14,770 bases of DNA, taken from the NCBI GenBank assembly GCA_904420235.1, contig CAJFUS010000029.1:1-14770 (forward strand), given 5' to 3'. Under the pieces are notes generated by a model. The model saw nothing but the letters and a program-made list of their open reading frames with translations, was not told where the DNA came from and ran no database searches. Positions 7,302 through 13,654 of this stretch are shown here, one piece after another; the first letter of the stretch is position 1, and each line of letters starts with the position of its first letter. The DNA comes from Candidatus Neoanaerotignum tabaqchaliae (GTDB lineage: Bacteria > Bacillota > Clostridia > Lachnospirales > Anaerotignaceae). Made by a program: the position numbers and the translations under genes.

Positions 7302-8171
7302 ATGCTTGGCAAAATATGGATAGCAGGAGCCGACGGAAATATCGGCGGAGAGCTTAAAAGGGCGTTAAAGCGAAGCGGAAAAAAGGTTATAACAACCGAT
7401 ACGGACGTTGATGTTACAAATATGGAGGAAGTGAACCGATACGCCGTTATAGGAAGGCCTGATGTGATTATAAACTGCGCCTGCTTAAGCGATATTGAGG
7501 AATGCGAGAGAGACATGGTTAAAGCTTACAAGATAAATGCTCTTGGAGCAAGAAACTTAAGTGCGGCGGCGCGTCAAATTGGTGCGGTTATTGTTCAGCT
7601 TTCAACAGACGATGTTTTTAAAGGCAGTGAAGACGGAACACTTACAGAGTTTGACAAAACAGAGCCTATATCGATTTATGGAAAATCTAAGTTGGCCGGC
7701 GAAAACTTCGCAAGAGAGCTTAATCCAAAACACATAATTGTTAGAAGCACATGGATTTATGGGTATAATAATAACGATTATGTATCAAAGGTTATTAATT
7801 CAGCCAGAAACGGAGTGGTTTTGGAAGCACCGGTAAACCAGCTTGGTTCGCCTACAAGCGCCGACGCTTTGGCTGGTTTTATAGCAAAAGTTATAGAAAG
7901 TGATGAGTATGGGGTGTTTCATGCTTCTTGCGAAGGAGCCTGCAGCAGGTTTGCCTATGCTAAAAAAATTTTGGAGATTACGGGACTTACAAGCCAATAT
8001 TTAAGGCCGACTATGTATGGCGCCAATTCGACAGAGCTAATGAGACCGAGGCAGGCCATACTTGAAAATCTTATGATGAAAATGACCGAGATTTACGAAA
8101 TGCCGTCGTGGGAGGAAGCGCTTGAAAAGCATTTAGCTGAAAGGAATGATTTATTTGACAATAGGCAATAA
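7302..8171 (+). CDS. RmlD-like (dTDP-4-dehydrorhamnose reductase family) NAD(P)-dependent sugar-nucleotide reductase
   Basis: A 289-aa extended short-chain dehydrogenase of the RmlD_sub_bind family. The N-terminal Rossmann motif G9-x-x-G12-x-x-G15 (GADGNIG) follows the first strand. PDVIINCACLSDIEECE (53-69) matches the usual PDvViNaAAyT-VDkaE block, QLSTDDVF (99-106) carries the catalytic Ser/Thr region, and Y126-G-K-S-K130 is the Tyr-x-x-x-Lys catalytic pair followed by LAGE. RSTWIYG (148-154), NQLGSPTSADALA (179-191) and RPRQAILEN (248-256) complete the family pattern. Known members make dTDP-L-rhamnose, but no rmlA, rmlB or rmlC genes are nearby, so the substrate is uncertain; a divergent reductase of another nucleotide sugar is possible. 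AAGGTGG supports ATG 7302. Its 3' end overlaps the symporter gene, suggesting one mRNA. Confidence 0.82.
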   Translation: MLGKIWIAGADGNIGGELKRALKRSGKKVITTDTDVDVTNMEEVNRYAVIGRPDVIINCACLSDIEECERDMVKAYKINALGARNLSAAARQIGAVIVQLSTDDVFKGSEDGTLTEFDKTEPISIYGKSKLAGENFARELNPKHIIVRSTWIYGYNNNDYVSKVINSARNGVVLEAPVNQLGSPTSADALAGFIAKVIESDEYGVFHASCEGACSRFAYAKKILEITGLTSQYLRPTMYGANSTELMRPRQAILENLMMKMTEIYEMPSWEEALEKHLAERNDLFDNRQ

Positions 8172-9426
8172 AAAACTTGGCCTTACAACAAAAATATTTA
8201 TAGCCCTTATTTTGGGAGCTGTTGCGGGCATAATTTTTCACTATTTTATACCAACAAGCTATGTTAGAGACACTGTTTTTGTAAACGGCATATTTTACGT
8301 TTTGGGAAACGGATTTTTAAGGCTTATGCAAATGCTTGTTGTGCCCCTTGTTTTCTGCTCTCTTGTGTGCGGAAGCGCGGCGGTTGGTGATACGGCTACT
8401 CTTGGAAAAGTTGGCCTTAAAACACTTGTGTTTTATGTTGTTACAACGGCTCTTGCTATAACGGTTGCACTTCTTGTGGCTAATCTTATAAACCCTGGAA
8501 TAGGACTTGACACATCTTCGATAGTTGTATCAGACGTGGCTTTATCACAGGAAAAAATAAGCCTTGCCGATACTTTGCTTAATATAATACCAACAAATCC
8601 AATAAATGCCTTGGCTACGGGAGATATGCTGCCAACAATAGTTTTTGCTCTTATTGTTGGAATAATATTGGCAAAGCTTGGAAGCAAAACCGAAACAGTG
8701 TCCAACTTTTTCAGTCAGTTCAACGATATAATGATGGAAATGACAAACATTGTAATGCAGGTTGCGCCCATAGGCGTTTTTTGCCTTATAGCAAAAACAT
8801 TTTCGGGAATAGGTTTCAGCGCTTTTGTGCCTCTGTTAAAATATATGTTCAGCGTGCTTTTCGCGTTGTTTATACACTGCTTTTTTGTTTACACGGGAAT
8901 GCTTAAAACAATGACGGGGTTAAGTCCCATTAAGTTTATAAAAAAGTTTTTCCCTGTAATGAGTTTTGCTTTTTCAACAGCTACATCAAATGCCACAATA
9001 CCTCTTTCAATAGAAACTCTTGAGGAAAAAATGGGCGTTTCAAGAAAAATATCGTCATTTACAATACCTCTTGGGGCAACAATAAACATGGACGGGACAG
9101 CAATAATGCAGGGAGTTGCCGTAGTATTTGCCGCTCAGGCTTATGGAATAGACCTTACAATGGCTGATTATATTACGGTTATAGCAACGGCAACTTTGGC
9201 ATCAATAGGCACAGCTGGTGTTCCGGGAGTTGGACTTGTTACATTATCTATGGTATTCGCTTCGGTAGGACTTCCTGTTGAGGCCATAGGTATTATTATG
9301 GGTATTGACAGAATACTTGATATGACAAGAACAGCCGTAAACATAACAGGTGATGCTGTGTGCACAACAGTTGTGGCTTGCCAAAATGGAGAGGTTGACA
9401 AAGACATATTTAATGATGTGGCTTAG
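8155..9426 (+). CDS. Glutamate/aspartate-type cation symporter (DAACS/SDF family)
   Basis: A 423-aa multi-spanning protein of the dicarboxylate/amino acid:cation symporter family. From the chosen start, hairpin 1 holds STATSNATIP (274-283), helix 7 the NMDGT motif (311-315), hairpin 2 IGTAGVPG (351-358), and helix 8 D389-M-T-R392-T393-A-V-N396-I-T-G-D400. These helix 8 residues line up with Asp394, Arg397, Thr398, Asn401 and Asp405 of the archaeal homolog GltPh. The Arg favours an acidic amino acid (glutamate or aspartate) over a neutral one, and the Asp fits an amino-acid substrate better than DctA-type C4-dicarboxylates. Start choice: ATG 8146 touches AAGGA (8141-8145) with no spacing, whereas TTG 8155 sits 9 nt after it. 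The ATG would add three residues. The gene overlaps the reductase and ends before a terminator. The family is secure; the substrate is inferred. Confidence 0.88.
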   Translation: MTIGNKKLGLTTKIFIALILGAVAGIIFHYFIPTSYVRDTVFVNGIFYVLGNGFLRLMQMLVVPLVFCSLVCGSAAVGDTATLGKVGLKTLVFYVVTTALAITVALLVANLINPGIGLDTSSIVVSDVALSQEKISLADTLLNIIPTNPINALATGDMLPTIVFALIVGIILAKLGSKTETVSNFFSQFNDIMMEMTNIVMQVAPIGVFCLIAKTFSGIGFSAFVPLLKYMFSVLFALFIHCFFVYTGMLKTMTGLSPIKFIKKFFPVMSFAFSTATSNATIPLSIETLEEKMGVSRKISSFTIPLGATINMDGTAIMQGVAVVFAAQAYGIDLTMADYITVIATATLASIGTAGVPGVGLVTLSMVFASVGLPVEAIGIIMGIDRILDMTRTAVNITGDAVCTTVVACQNGEVDKDIFNDVA

Positions 9427-9461
9427 GTTCCACAAAAATATGAAATTATCTCACTATTTAC

Positions 9462-9485
9462 AGCGCGGAGTTATCTGCGCTTTTT
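9462..9485 (+). terminator. Rho-independent terminator after the symporter
   Basis: An 8-bp GC-rich stem (9462-9469 with 9474-9481, one G-U pair) and a GTTA loop are followed by TTTTT. It lies 36 nt after the stop codon. Confidence 0.85.
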
Positions 9486-9769
9486 ATATTTATTTGTGAA
9501 AAACAACTTTATACCGCTTTTGGCAAAGCTGTTTTAGTTTTTTGTAATGATTTTAAATATGTTAAAAATATAGGACATTTGAAACAGAATATAATAAGAA
9601 TTTTGTTTTAGAAGAATGGTTAAAAACTGGTTTTTTAAAAATATAAGCAAGTGATAAAGAAAAAAATAACGAGGGATTTTAAGTAGCATGTTGAGTGTTT
9701 AATTTTATATTTTAAAGCCTTTAATATAAGATTGCTTCAACTTTAAGCATTCGACAGGCATGATTTTTG
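9486..9769. other. Non-coding AT-rich stretch upstream of the DUF3795 gene
   Basis: I see no gene, tRNA or long repeat here. An isolated TATAAT occurs at 9590-9595, but nothing at proper distance resembles a -35 box. All reading frames are closed by frequent stops. The stretch may be an eroded gene or simply spacer. Confidence 0.4.
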
Positions 9770-9799
9770 TGGACATTATAAAAATCTTGATGATATAAT
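9770..9799 (+). promoter_or_regulatory. Strong sigmaA promoter of the DUF3795 gene
   Basis: TGGACA (9770-9775), an 18-nt spacer and a perfect TATAAT (9794-9799) match 11 of 12 consensus bases. The predicted start is near 9806, about 30 nt before ATG 9835. Confidence 0.7.
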
Positions 9800-9810
9800 A
9801 TGCTCATCAA
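9787..9810. promoter_or_regulatory. Operator-like inverted repeat around the -10 box
   Basis: TTGATGA (9787-9793) and TCATCAA (9804-9810) form a perfect 7-bp inverted repeat with a 10-bp gap. The gap contains the TATAAT box, so a dimeric repressor bound here would block the promoter. The half-site centres are 17 bp apart. No regulator gene is adjacent; which protein binds, if any, is unknown. Confidence 0.45.
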
Positions 9811-9834
9811 CAAATTGGATTTTTAAGGAAACGG

Positions 9835-10182
9835 ATGACAATGAAAGAAATGATTGCGTACTGCGGGCTGGACTGTGAAAAATGCGACGCATATCTTGCG
9901 ACAATAAATAACGACCAGCATTTGCGTGAAAAAACTGCTGAACTTTGGGCCAAGTTGAACAACGCTCCAATTATGCCCGAACATATAAACTGTGAAGGCT
10001 GCCGTGTTAATGGGGCTAAAACTGTATACTGCGACAGCCTTTGCGTTATCCGAAAGTGCGCGTTAAAAAAAGGAGTACCAACGTGCGGATATTGTGAAGA
10101 CATGGAAAAATGTAAGGATATTGGAAAAATTGTTTTAAATAATCCTGATGCTTTAAAAAATTTAAATGACCGCACAGTCTGA
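9835..10182 (+). CDS. DUF3795-family cysteine-rich small protein
   Basis: A 115-aa soluble protein starts with MIAYCGLDCEKCDAY (6-20), the characteristic opening of DUF3795 proteins. It has 11 cysteines (10, 14, 17, 53, 56, 66, 70, 75, 84, 87, 93). They fall in close groups such as C-x3-C-x2-C, C-x2-C (53/56 and 84/87) and C-x3-C-x4-C, which suggests bound zinc or another metal. No biochemical function is established for the family to my knowledge. AAGGAA (9825-9830) precedes ATG 9835 by 4 nt; ATG 9841 would also fit. It stands alone, behind its own strong promoter and operator-like repeat, and more than 200 nt from the genes on either side. It also uses more C-ending and CG-containing codons in places than its neighbours, a weak hint of transfer. 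Confidence 0.8.
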   Translation: MTMKEMIAYCGLDCEKCDAYLATINNDQHLREKTAELWAKLNNAPIMPEHINCEGCRVNGAKTVYCDSLCVIRKCALKKGVPTCGYCEDMEKCKDIGKIVLNNPDALKNLNDRTV

Positions 10183-10451
10183 CAATGTTCTATTTGATGA
10201 TGAACGAAAAAAAGGATAGATGAAAATATAGGTAGTTTACATAAGATTTTGCTGCCGCCCAATATATCTCTTTTTGGAAATGGAGGATACAAAACCAAAA
10301 GTGTGTGAAATTGTTAGCTGTGCGGTTCCTTAAAGAAATGGTTTTTGTTATTTAAAAACTACTGAGTTGAAATTTTTAAATAAATAACCCGACCTATAGC
10401 TTAAATCATAAAAATTTTAATCAGTCTTTTAAATGGCATGTTCAATAAAAA
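10183..10451. other. Intergenic region between convergent genes
   Basis: The DUF3795 gene (+) and the methyltransferase gene (-) converge here, yet I see no strong terminator hairpin. A 34-codon open stretch without a convincing start (10204-10305, stop to 10308) and several short stop-bounded stretches after it could be remnants of a decayed gene, but I recognise none of them. Confidence 0.35.
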
Positions 10452-11243
10452 TTATATGCTATATATGGCCAAGCGGTCATTCATATCTTTTATAAACGGT
10501 ATGGCGGCAAAAAGCTTTCCTCTAAGGGTATATCTTTTCATAACAACGTTTAGACTTTTATCAGATACGGTTTTTAATCCGGGGCAGAGCAGTTCAACAT
10601 CTTTGGCGGTTTTAACTCCCCACTTAAACTTAGCGTTGGTATTTTTAACAGTGTCGTGATTTTTGCCTCCGTTTTTGGCACACAGCTCTGCCATAAGTTC
10701 AGCCATTATTATGGCGCCGTCAAAATTTTCCTTTATTATGTTAAAAAGTTTTTCAACTTCGTCTTTTGAAAAATACATAAGTATTCCCTCAAGTATTATT
10801 ATGGTTTTACTGCCTTTTTTGATGTCTGTTGGCCATGATGTGTCGAGGGCTGACTTGGCTATTAGATGAACTCGTGGATTTTCATCAAAAAACTTTTTCC
10901 TAAGTTCTATAACGTTGGGAAAGTCCAAATTGTACCAGTTTATAATTCCGTTGTCTACACGCTCAAATCTGGCGTCAAGGCCGCAGCCTATTGATATTAT
11001 ATTGGCGTTTGGCCACTGATTTATGGCTTTTTTAACAGCTGCGTCAAGCATTATTGTTCTGGCAACAACACCCTCGTGACTTATAAATTTATCAAATTTA
11101 GACAGACTTATTCTGTCTATGTTAAGTTCTTTTAATATCTCTACCGCTTTATTGTCTGTTATTCTTGGTTTTTTGCGCAAGGTTTCGTTAGCTTTTATAA
11201 CAAGCGGTATTAATAATGTTTCCTCAACTCCGTTAAGTTCCAT
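10452..11243 (-). CDS. Class I SAM-dependent methyltransferase, PPM1/LCMT (TcmP-like) family
   Basis: A 263-aa protein of the leucine carboxyl methyltransferase/TcmP-like O-methyltransferase family (PF04072). Landmarks are the family-typical ARTIMLDAAVKKAI (61-74), SAM-binding motif I IISIGCGLDARFERV (82-96, with G86 and G88), YNLDFPNVIELRKKFF (104-119) with the acidic residue at the end of strand 2, and LEGILMYFSKDEVEKLF (151-167). In eukaryotes the family methylates the PP2A C-terminal leucine; bacterial members are mostly small-molecule O-methyltransferases, often of unknown substrate. AAAGGAG (complement of 11252-11258) sits 8 nt before the ATG. It is transcribed divergently from a 2-hydroxyacid dehydrogenase from a perfect-consensus promoter. 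The substrate cannot be read from the sequence. Confidence 0.85.
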   Translation of the reverse strand: MELNGVEETLLIPLVIKANETLRKKPRITDNKAVEILKELNIDRISLSKFDKFISHEGVVARTIMLDAAVKKAINQWPNANIISIGCGLDARFERVDNGIINWYNLDFPNVIELRKKFFDENPRVHLIAKSALDTSWPTDIKKGSKTIIILEGILMYFSKDEVEKLFNIIKENFDGAIIMAELMAELCAKNGGKNHDTVKNTNAKFKWGVKTAKDVELLCPGLKTVSDKSLNVVMKRYTLRGKLFAAIPFIKDMNDRLAIYSI

Positions 11244-11285
11244 TTAAATATCTCCTTTCACAATTAATTAGCTATTGCTAACTTT

Positions 11286-11315
11286 ATTATATGTATGCTT
11301 ACTAAAGGGTGTCAA
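11286..11315 (-). promoter_or_regulatory. Perfect-consensus sigmaA promoter of the methyltransferase gene
   Basis: On the minus strand TTGACA (complement of 11310-11315), an 18-nt spacer and TATAAT (complement of 11286-11291) match the consensus at all 12 positions. The predicted start near 11279 gives a leader of about 35 nt. Confidence 0.85.
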
Positions 11316-11332
11316 CAATAAAAATGAATTTA

Positions 11333-11361
11333 TTGACACATGATAATTGGGATTTTATAAT
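11333..11361 (+). promoter_or_regulatory. Perfect-consensus sigmaA promoter of the 2-hydroxyacid dehydrogenase gene
   Basis: TTGACA (11333-11338), a 17-nt spacer and TATAAT (11356-11361) match the consensus at all 12 positions with optimal spacing. The predicted start near 11368 lies before ATG 11395 and rules out the in-frame TTG at 11347 as a start. Confidence 0.88.
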
Positions 11362-11394
11362 TTAATTAAAATTTATTATGAAAGCGGTGACATT

Positions 11395-12345
11395 ATGAAA
11401 ATAGCTGTTATTGAGCCATTAGGTATAAGCCAGTTAAAATTTGAGGAGGCAAGCGCTAATATTAAGAAGCTTGGACATGAGGTTGTTTTTTACAGCACAA
11501 AAACAGACGATTTAGATGAGCTTGAAAAAAGAGCAGGTGACGCTGAAGCTGTGATTATAGCCAATATGCCATTTAGAAAAAATTTAATTGAAAAATGTAA
11601 AAAACTTAAATTTTTATCGGTTGCTTTTGCCGGAGTGGACCATGTTGATGTTGATTTTTGCCATGAAAAAGGAATTATGGTTTGTAATGCCGCCGGATAT
11701 TCAGTTAACGCTGTTGCGGAACTGACTTTCGGGCTTGCTATATCGGTTTTAAGAAACATACCTAAGTGTGATTCCGCTGCAAGAAGCATGGGCACAAAAG
11801 ACGGGCTTGTTGGAACGGAGCTTTTCGGCAAAAATTTTGGAGTTGTTGGAACAGGAGCCATAGGCGGACGTGTGTGTGCCATAGCAAAGGCTTTCGGCTG
11901 TGACGTTTATGCATACAGCAGAAGCGAGAAGGAAGAACTTAAAAAAATAGGAGTTAAGTATGTTTCACTTAACGATGTTATGGAAAAATGCCATATAATA
12001 TCCCTTCATGTGCCTTTTAACAAAAATACAGATAAACTTATATCAAAAGAGAAAATAGCTCTTATGAGAAAAGACGCCATACTTATAAATACGGCAAGAG
12101 GAGGCGTTGTAGATTCTGCTGCCCTGGCTGATGCACTTAATAATGGATTTATAAAGGGCGCCGGAATAGACGTTTTAGAAACTGAGCCGCCTTTTGACAA
12201 AAATCACCCGCTTATAACGGCTAAAAATACAATTATAACTCCTCACGCAGCTTTCGCAACTGAAGAAGCTCTTTTTAAAAGAGCCCAGATTGTTTTTGAC
12301 AATATTGAGTTTTGGGAAAAGGGAACTCCGCAAAATGTATGCTGA
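11395..12345 (+). CDS. D-isomer-specific 2-hydroxyacid dehydrogenase family protein
   Basis: A 316-aa NAD(P)-dependent oxidoreductase that should interconvert a 2-keto acid and a D-2-hydroxy acid. It has the split catalytic domain (about 1-100 and 290-316) around a Rossmann domain with G152-x-G154-x-x-G157 (VVGTGAIGG). The catalytic residues are present: R235 in NTARGGVVD, E264 in IDVLETEPP and H284 in TPHAAF. After the second Rossmann strand the sequence is YAYSRSEKE (172-180); Ser-Arg-Ser takes the place of the Asp that usually selects NAD, so NADP(H) use is possible. ATG 11395 has GGTGA (11386-11390) upstream and lies inside the predicted transcript. A terminator follows. The gene is divergent from the methyltransferase gene. 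The exact substrate (lactate, glycerate, phosphoglycerate or another) is not determined; SerA is unlikely because no ACT domain is present. Confidence 0.88.
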   Translation: MKIAVIEPLGISQLKFEEASANIKKLGHEVVFYSTKTDDLDELEKRAGDAEAVIIANMPFRKNLIEKCKKLKFLSVAFAGVDHVDVDFCHEKGIMVCNAAGYSVNAVAELTFGLAISVLRNIPKCDSAARSMGTKDGLVGTELFGKNFGVVGTGAIGGRVCAIAKAFGCDVYAYSRSEKEELKKIGVKYVSLNDVMEKCHIISLHVPFNKNTDKLISKEKIALMRKDAILINTARGGVVDSAALADALNNGFIKGAGIDVLETEPPFDKNHPLITAKNTIITPHAAFATEEALFKRAQIVFDNIEFWEKGTPQNVC

Positions 12346-12388
12346 ATTAACGTTAAATAAACTGAGTATAAGTTAAAGTTTACATACA

Positions 12389-12426
12389 GGCCTCAAAATA
12401 AACTAAGTTTATTTGGGGCCATTTTT
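12389..12426 (+). terminator. Rho-independent terminator after the 2-hydroxyacid dehydrogenase
   Basis: A long hairpin from 12389 to 12420 pairs GGCC ends and an AAATAAACT/AGTTTATTT inner stem, with a one-base bulge and a G-T pair. ATTTTT follows. It ends the transcript 44 nt after the stop codon. Confidence 0.8.
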
Positions 12427-12472
12427 ACTGGAAAAATCGGTAAAAATATACAAATATAATATTGCTAAATAG

Positions 12473-12486
12473 TTGTATATATACAA
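12473..12486. repeat. 14-bp perfect palindrome TTGTATATATACAA
   Basis: The sequence is identical to its reverse complement. It lies about 80 nt upstream of the -35 region of the next gene in very AT-rich DNA. It could be a regulator site, but in such DNA chance is also plausible. The whole 12427-12676 stretch otherwise holds only the promoter of the next gene. Confidence 0.4.
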
Positions 12487-12564
12487 ATTTATTCTGTATT
12501 ATAAACTGAAAATTAATATAAAAATATTCAATAGTTTTTGAATTTCAAAAAACAATAAAACGTT

Positions 12565-12594
12565 TTGTACGAAAAGTGTAATTGATGATATAAT
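12565..12594 (+). promoter_or_regulatory. Candidate sigmaA promoter of the 280-aa hypothetical gene
   Basis: TATAAT (12589-12594) is perfect; TTGTAC (12565-12570) is a weak -35 at an 18-nt spacing. The predicted start near 12601 leaves a leader of about 75 nt to GTG 12677. Confidence 0.5.
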
Positions 12595-12676
12595 TTAGCG
12601 ATATGTGATTGACGTTGTCGAGATTTTGTTGTATTATCTATTAAGTAAGTTTTTTAATGCACCTGGAGGCGAAATT

Positions 12677-13519
12677 GTGAATAGACAGTGCTACGCATAT
12701 CCTCTAACTTTTACGAATTTTATAATAGAAAATTTTACTTTAGGCAACAGCAAGGATTATAACGGACTTTTTGAAAGATTCTTCACTCCAAAGGAAGACG
12801 AGGTTTGGAGTGTAACATTATTTAAGGAATTTGAGGATGGGCTTATAACAAATGAACAGCTTTATACTGTTATGTTTATATCTTCAGCATATACAAAGCG
12901 TACAATGCGCTGTTTTGATACCGAGATACCTGAACTGGAATTTTCATATATGTGTGCAAGCCTTAGAAGCGACCTTGACGAGGCTGCCGACGGGCAGCTT
13001 AGCTTTGAGGAAGTAAACCTTGTTATGATAAAATATATTAATATTTTAAAAGACGAGCCCAGAGAAAGATATTTTAAAAATGGAGTTATACCAGATGATA
13101 TATTTAAAAAGGTAATAGGCATACACATGGACAATATGTTTAAAAGTGCGCTGTATATTATGGTAAAAGAAAACATTAAAAAAACCGAAGCCGCTAAAAA
13201 TGGTATAATGAGTGTTTTTAAATTTGAGAATTTGCTGTATTTCAAAGAGGCCGCTCAAAGAGCGAGATGTTTTGAGTTCAGTTTTAGTGATTTTTCAACT
13301 CTTTGTGAAATGGGATATAATTTTAATGATTGCGATGAACAGAGGCAGAGGGTTTTGTCGAAAAACAACATAAAAAAGTTCGGTTTTAAAAGACTTTGTT
13401 TTATGCTTAGTTTTATAAACCGAATGATTGACGACATTTTTGATGACAGCAGCAAAAAACTTGTTATACAGACAAAAATAAAGCGTGATATAAAATTTAT
13501 TAAATATATTGAAAATTAA
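12677..13519 (+). CDS. Hypothetical protein with an EF-hand-like loop
   Basis: I do not recognise this 280-aa protein. It has no signal peptide or membrane segment, so it is probably cytoplasmic, and it appears mainly alpha-helical with many aromatic and charged residues. Residues 101-112 (DEAADGQLSFEE) fit an EF-hand calcium loop at positions 1 (Asp), 5 (Asp), 6 (Gly), 8 (Leu) and 12 (Glu), with Ala in place of the usual ligand at position 3. Helix-like stretches flank it on both sides. The C-terminal part (about 185-280) is rich in Cys, Phe, Lys and Arg and ends in a basic tail. An in-frame GTG at 12605 would add 24 residues, but GTG 12677 has GGAGGC (12665-12670) 6 nt upstream, and 12605 lies right at the predicted transcript start. 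Codon use resembles the neighbours, so this is a real gene. Function unknown. Confidence 0.7.
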   Translation: MNRQCYAYPLTFTNFIIENFTLGNSKDYNGLFERFFTPKEDEVWSVTLFKEFEDGLITNEQLYTVMFISSAYTKRTMRCFDTEIPELEFSYMCASLRSDLDEAADGQLSFEEVNLVMIKYINILKDEPRERYFKNGVIPDDIFKKVIGIHMDNMFKSALYIMVKENIKKTEAAKNGIMSVFKFENLLYFKEAAQRARCFEFSFSDFSTLCEMGYNFNDCDEQRQRVLSKNNIKKFGFKRLCFMLSFINRMIDDIFDDSSKKLVIQTKIKRDIKFIKYIEN

Positions 13520-13531
13520 AAAACGCCTTAT

Positions 13532-13600
13532 GGCGGCTGATACAAGAAAATTCACATAAAAATAGGTTGATTATTTTTCCCATATCATACCGCCGCGGCG
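13532..13600. repeat. Interrupted inverted repeat with a GC-only palindrome
   Basis: GGCGG-C-TGATA (13532-13542) can pair with TATCA-TA-CCGCC (13583-13594) across a 40-nt loop. The right arm runs into the perfect palindrome CGCCGCGGCG (13591-13600), striking in AT-rich DNA. It lies between two convergent genes and may serve as a shared transcription end, though no clean T-tract follows. Confidence 0.4.
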
Positions 13601-13654
13601 ATTAATTTAAAAAAGTTTTTGTTTTTATTTAAGCTATGTTAAACGCTCATAAAG

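Noticed and set aside
9590..9595. TATAAT as a second promoter upstream of the DUF3795 gene
   Set aside because: No -35-like box lies 15-19 nt upstream; the GGACA nearby is only about 12 nt away.
9807..10298. 163-codon minus-strand frame across the DUF3795 gene
   Set aside because: The plus-strand frame has the family motif, clustered cysteines, a ribosome binding site and a strong promoter; the minus frame has none of these.
11347..11394. TTG at 11347 as the start of the 2-hydroxyacid dehydrogenase
   Set aside because: It lies within the perfect promoter, upstream of the expected transcript start; ATG 11395 starts with the canonical MKIAV strand.
12605..12676. GTG at 12605 as the start of the 280-aa hypothetical protein
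   Set aside because: It is at the predicted transcript start with no ribosome binding site; GTG 12677 has GGAGGC at good spacing.
13524..13535. Short CGCC-TTAT-GGCG hairpin after the hypothetical gene as a terminator
   Set aside because: The stem is only 4 bp and no T-tract follows.
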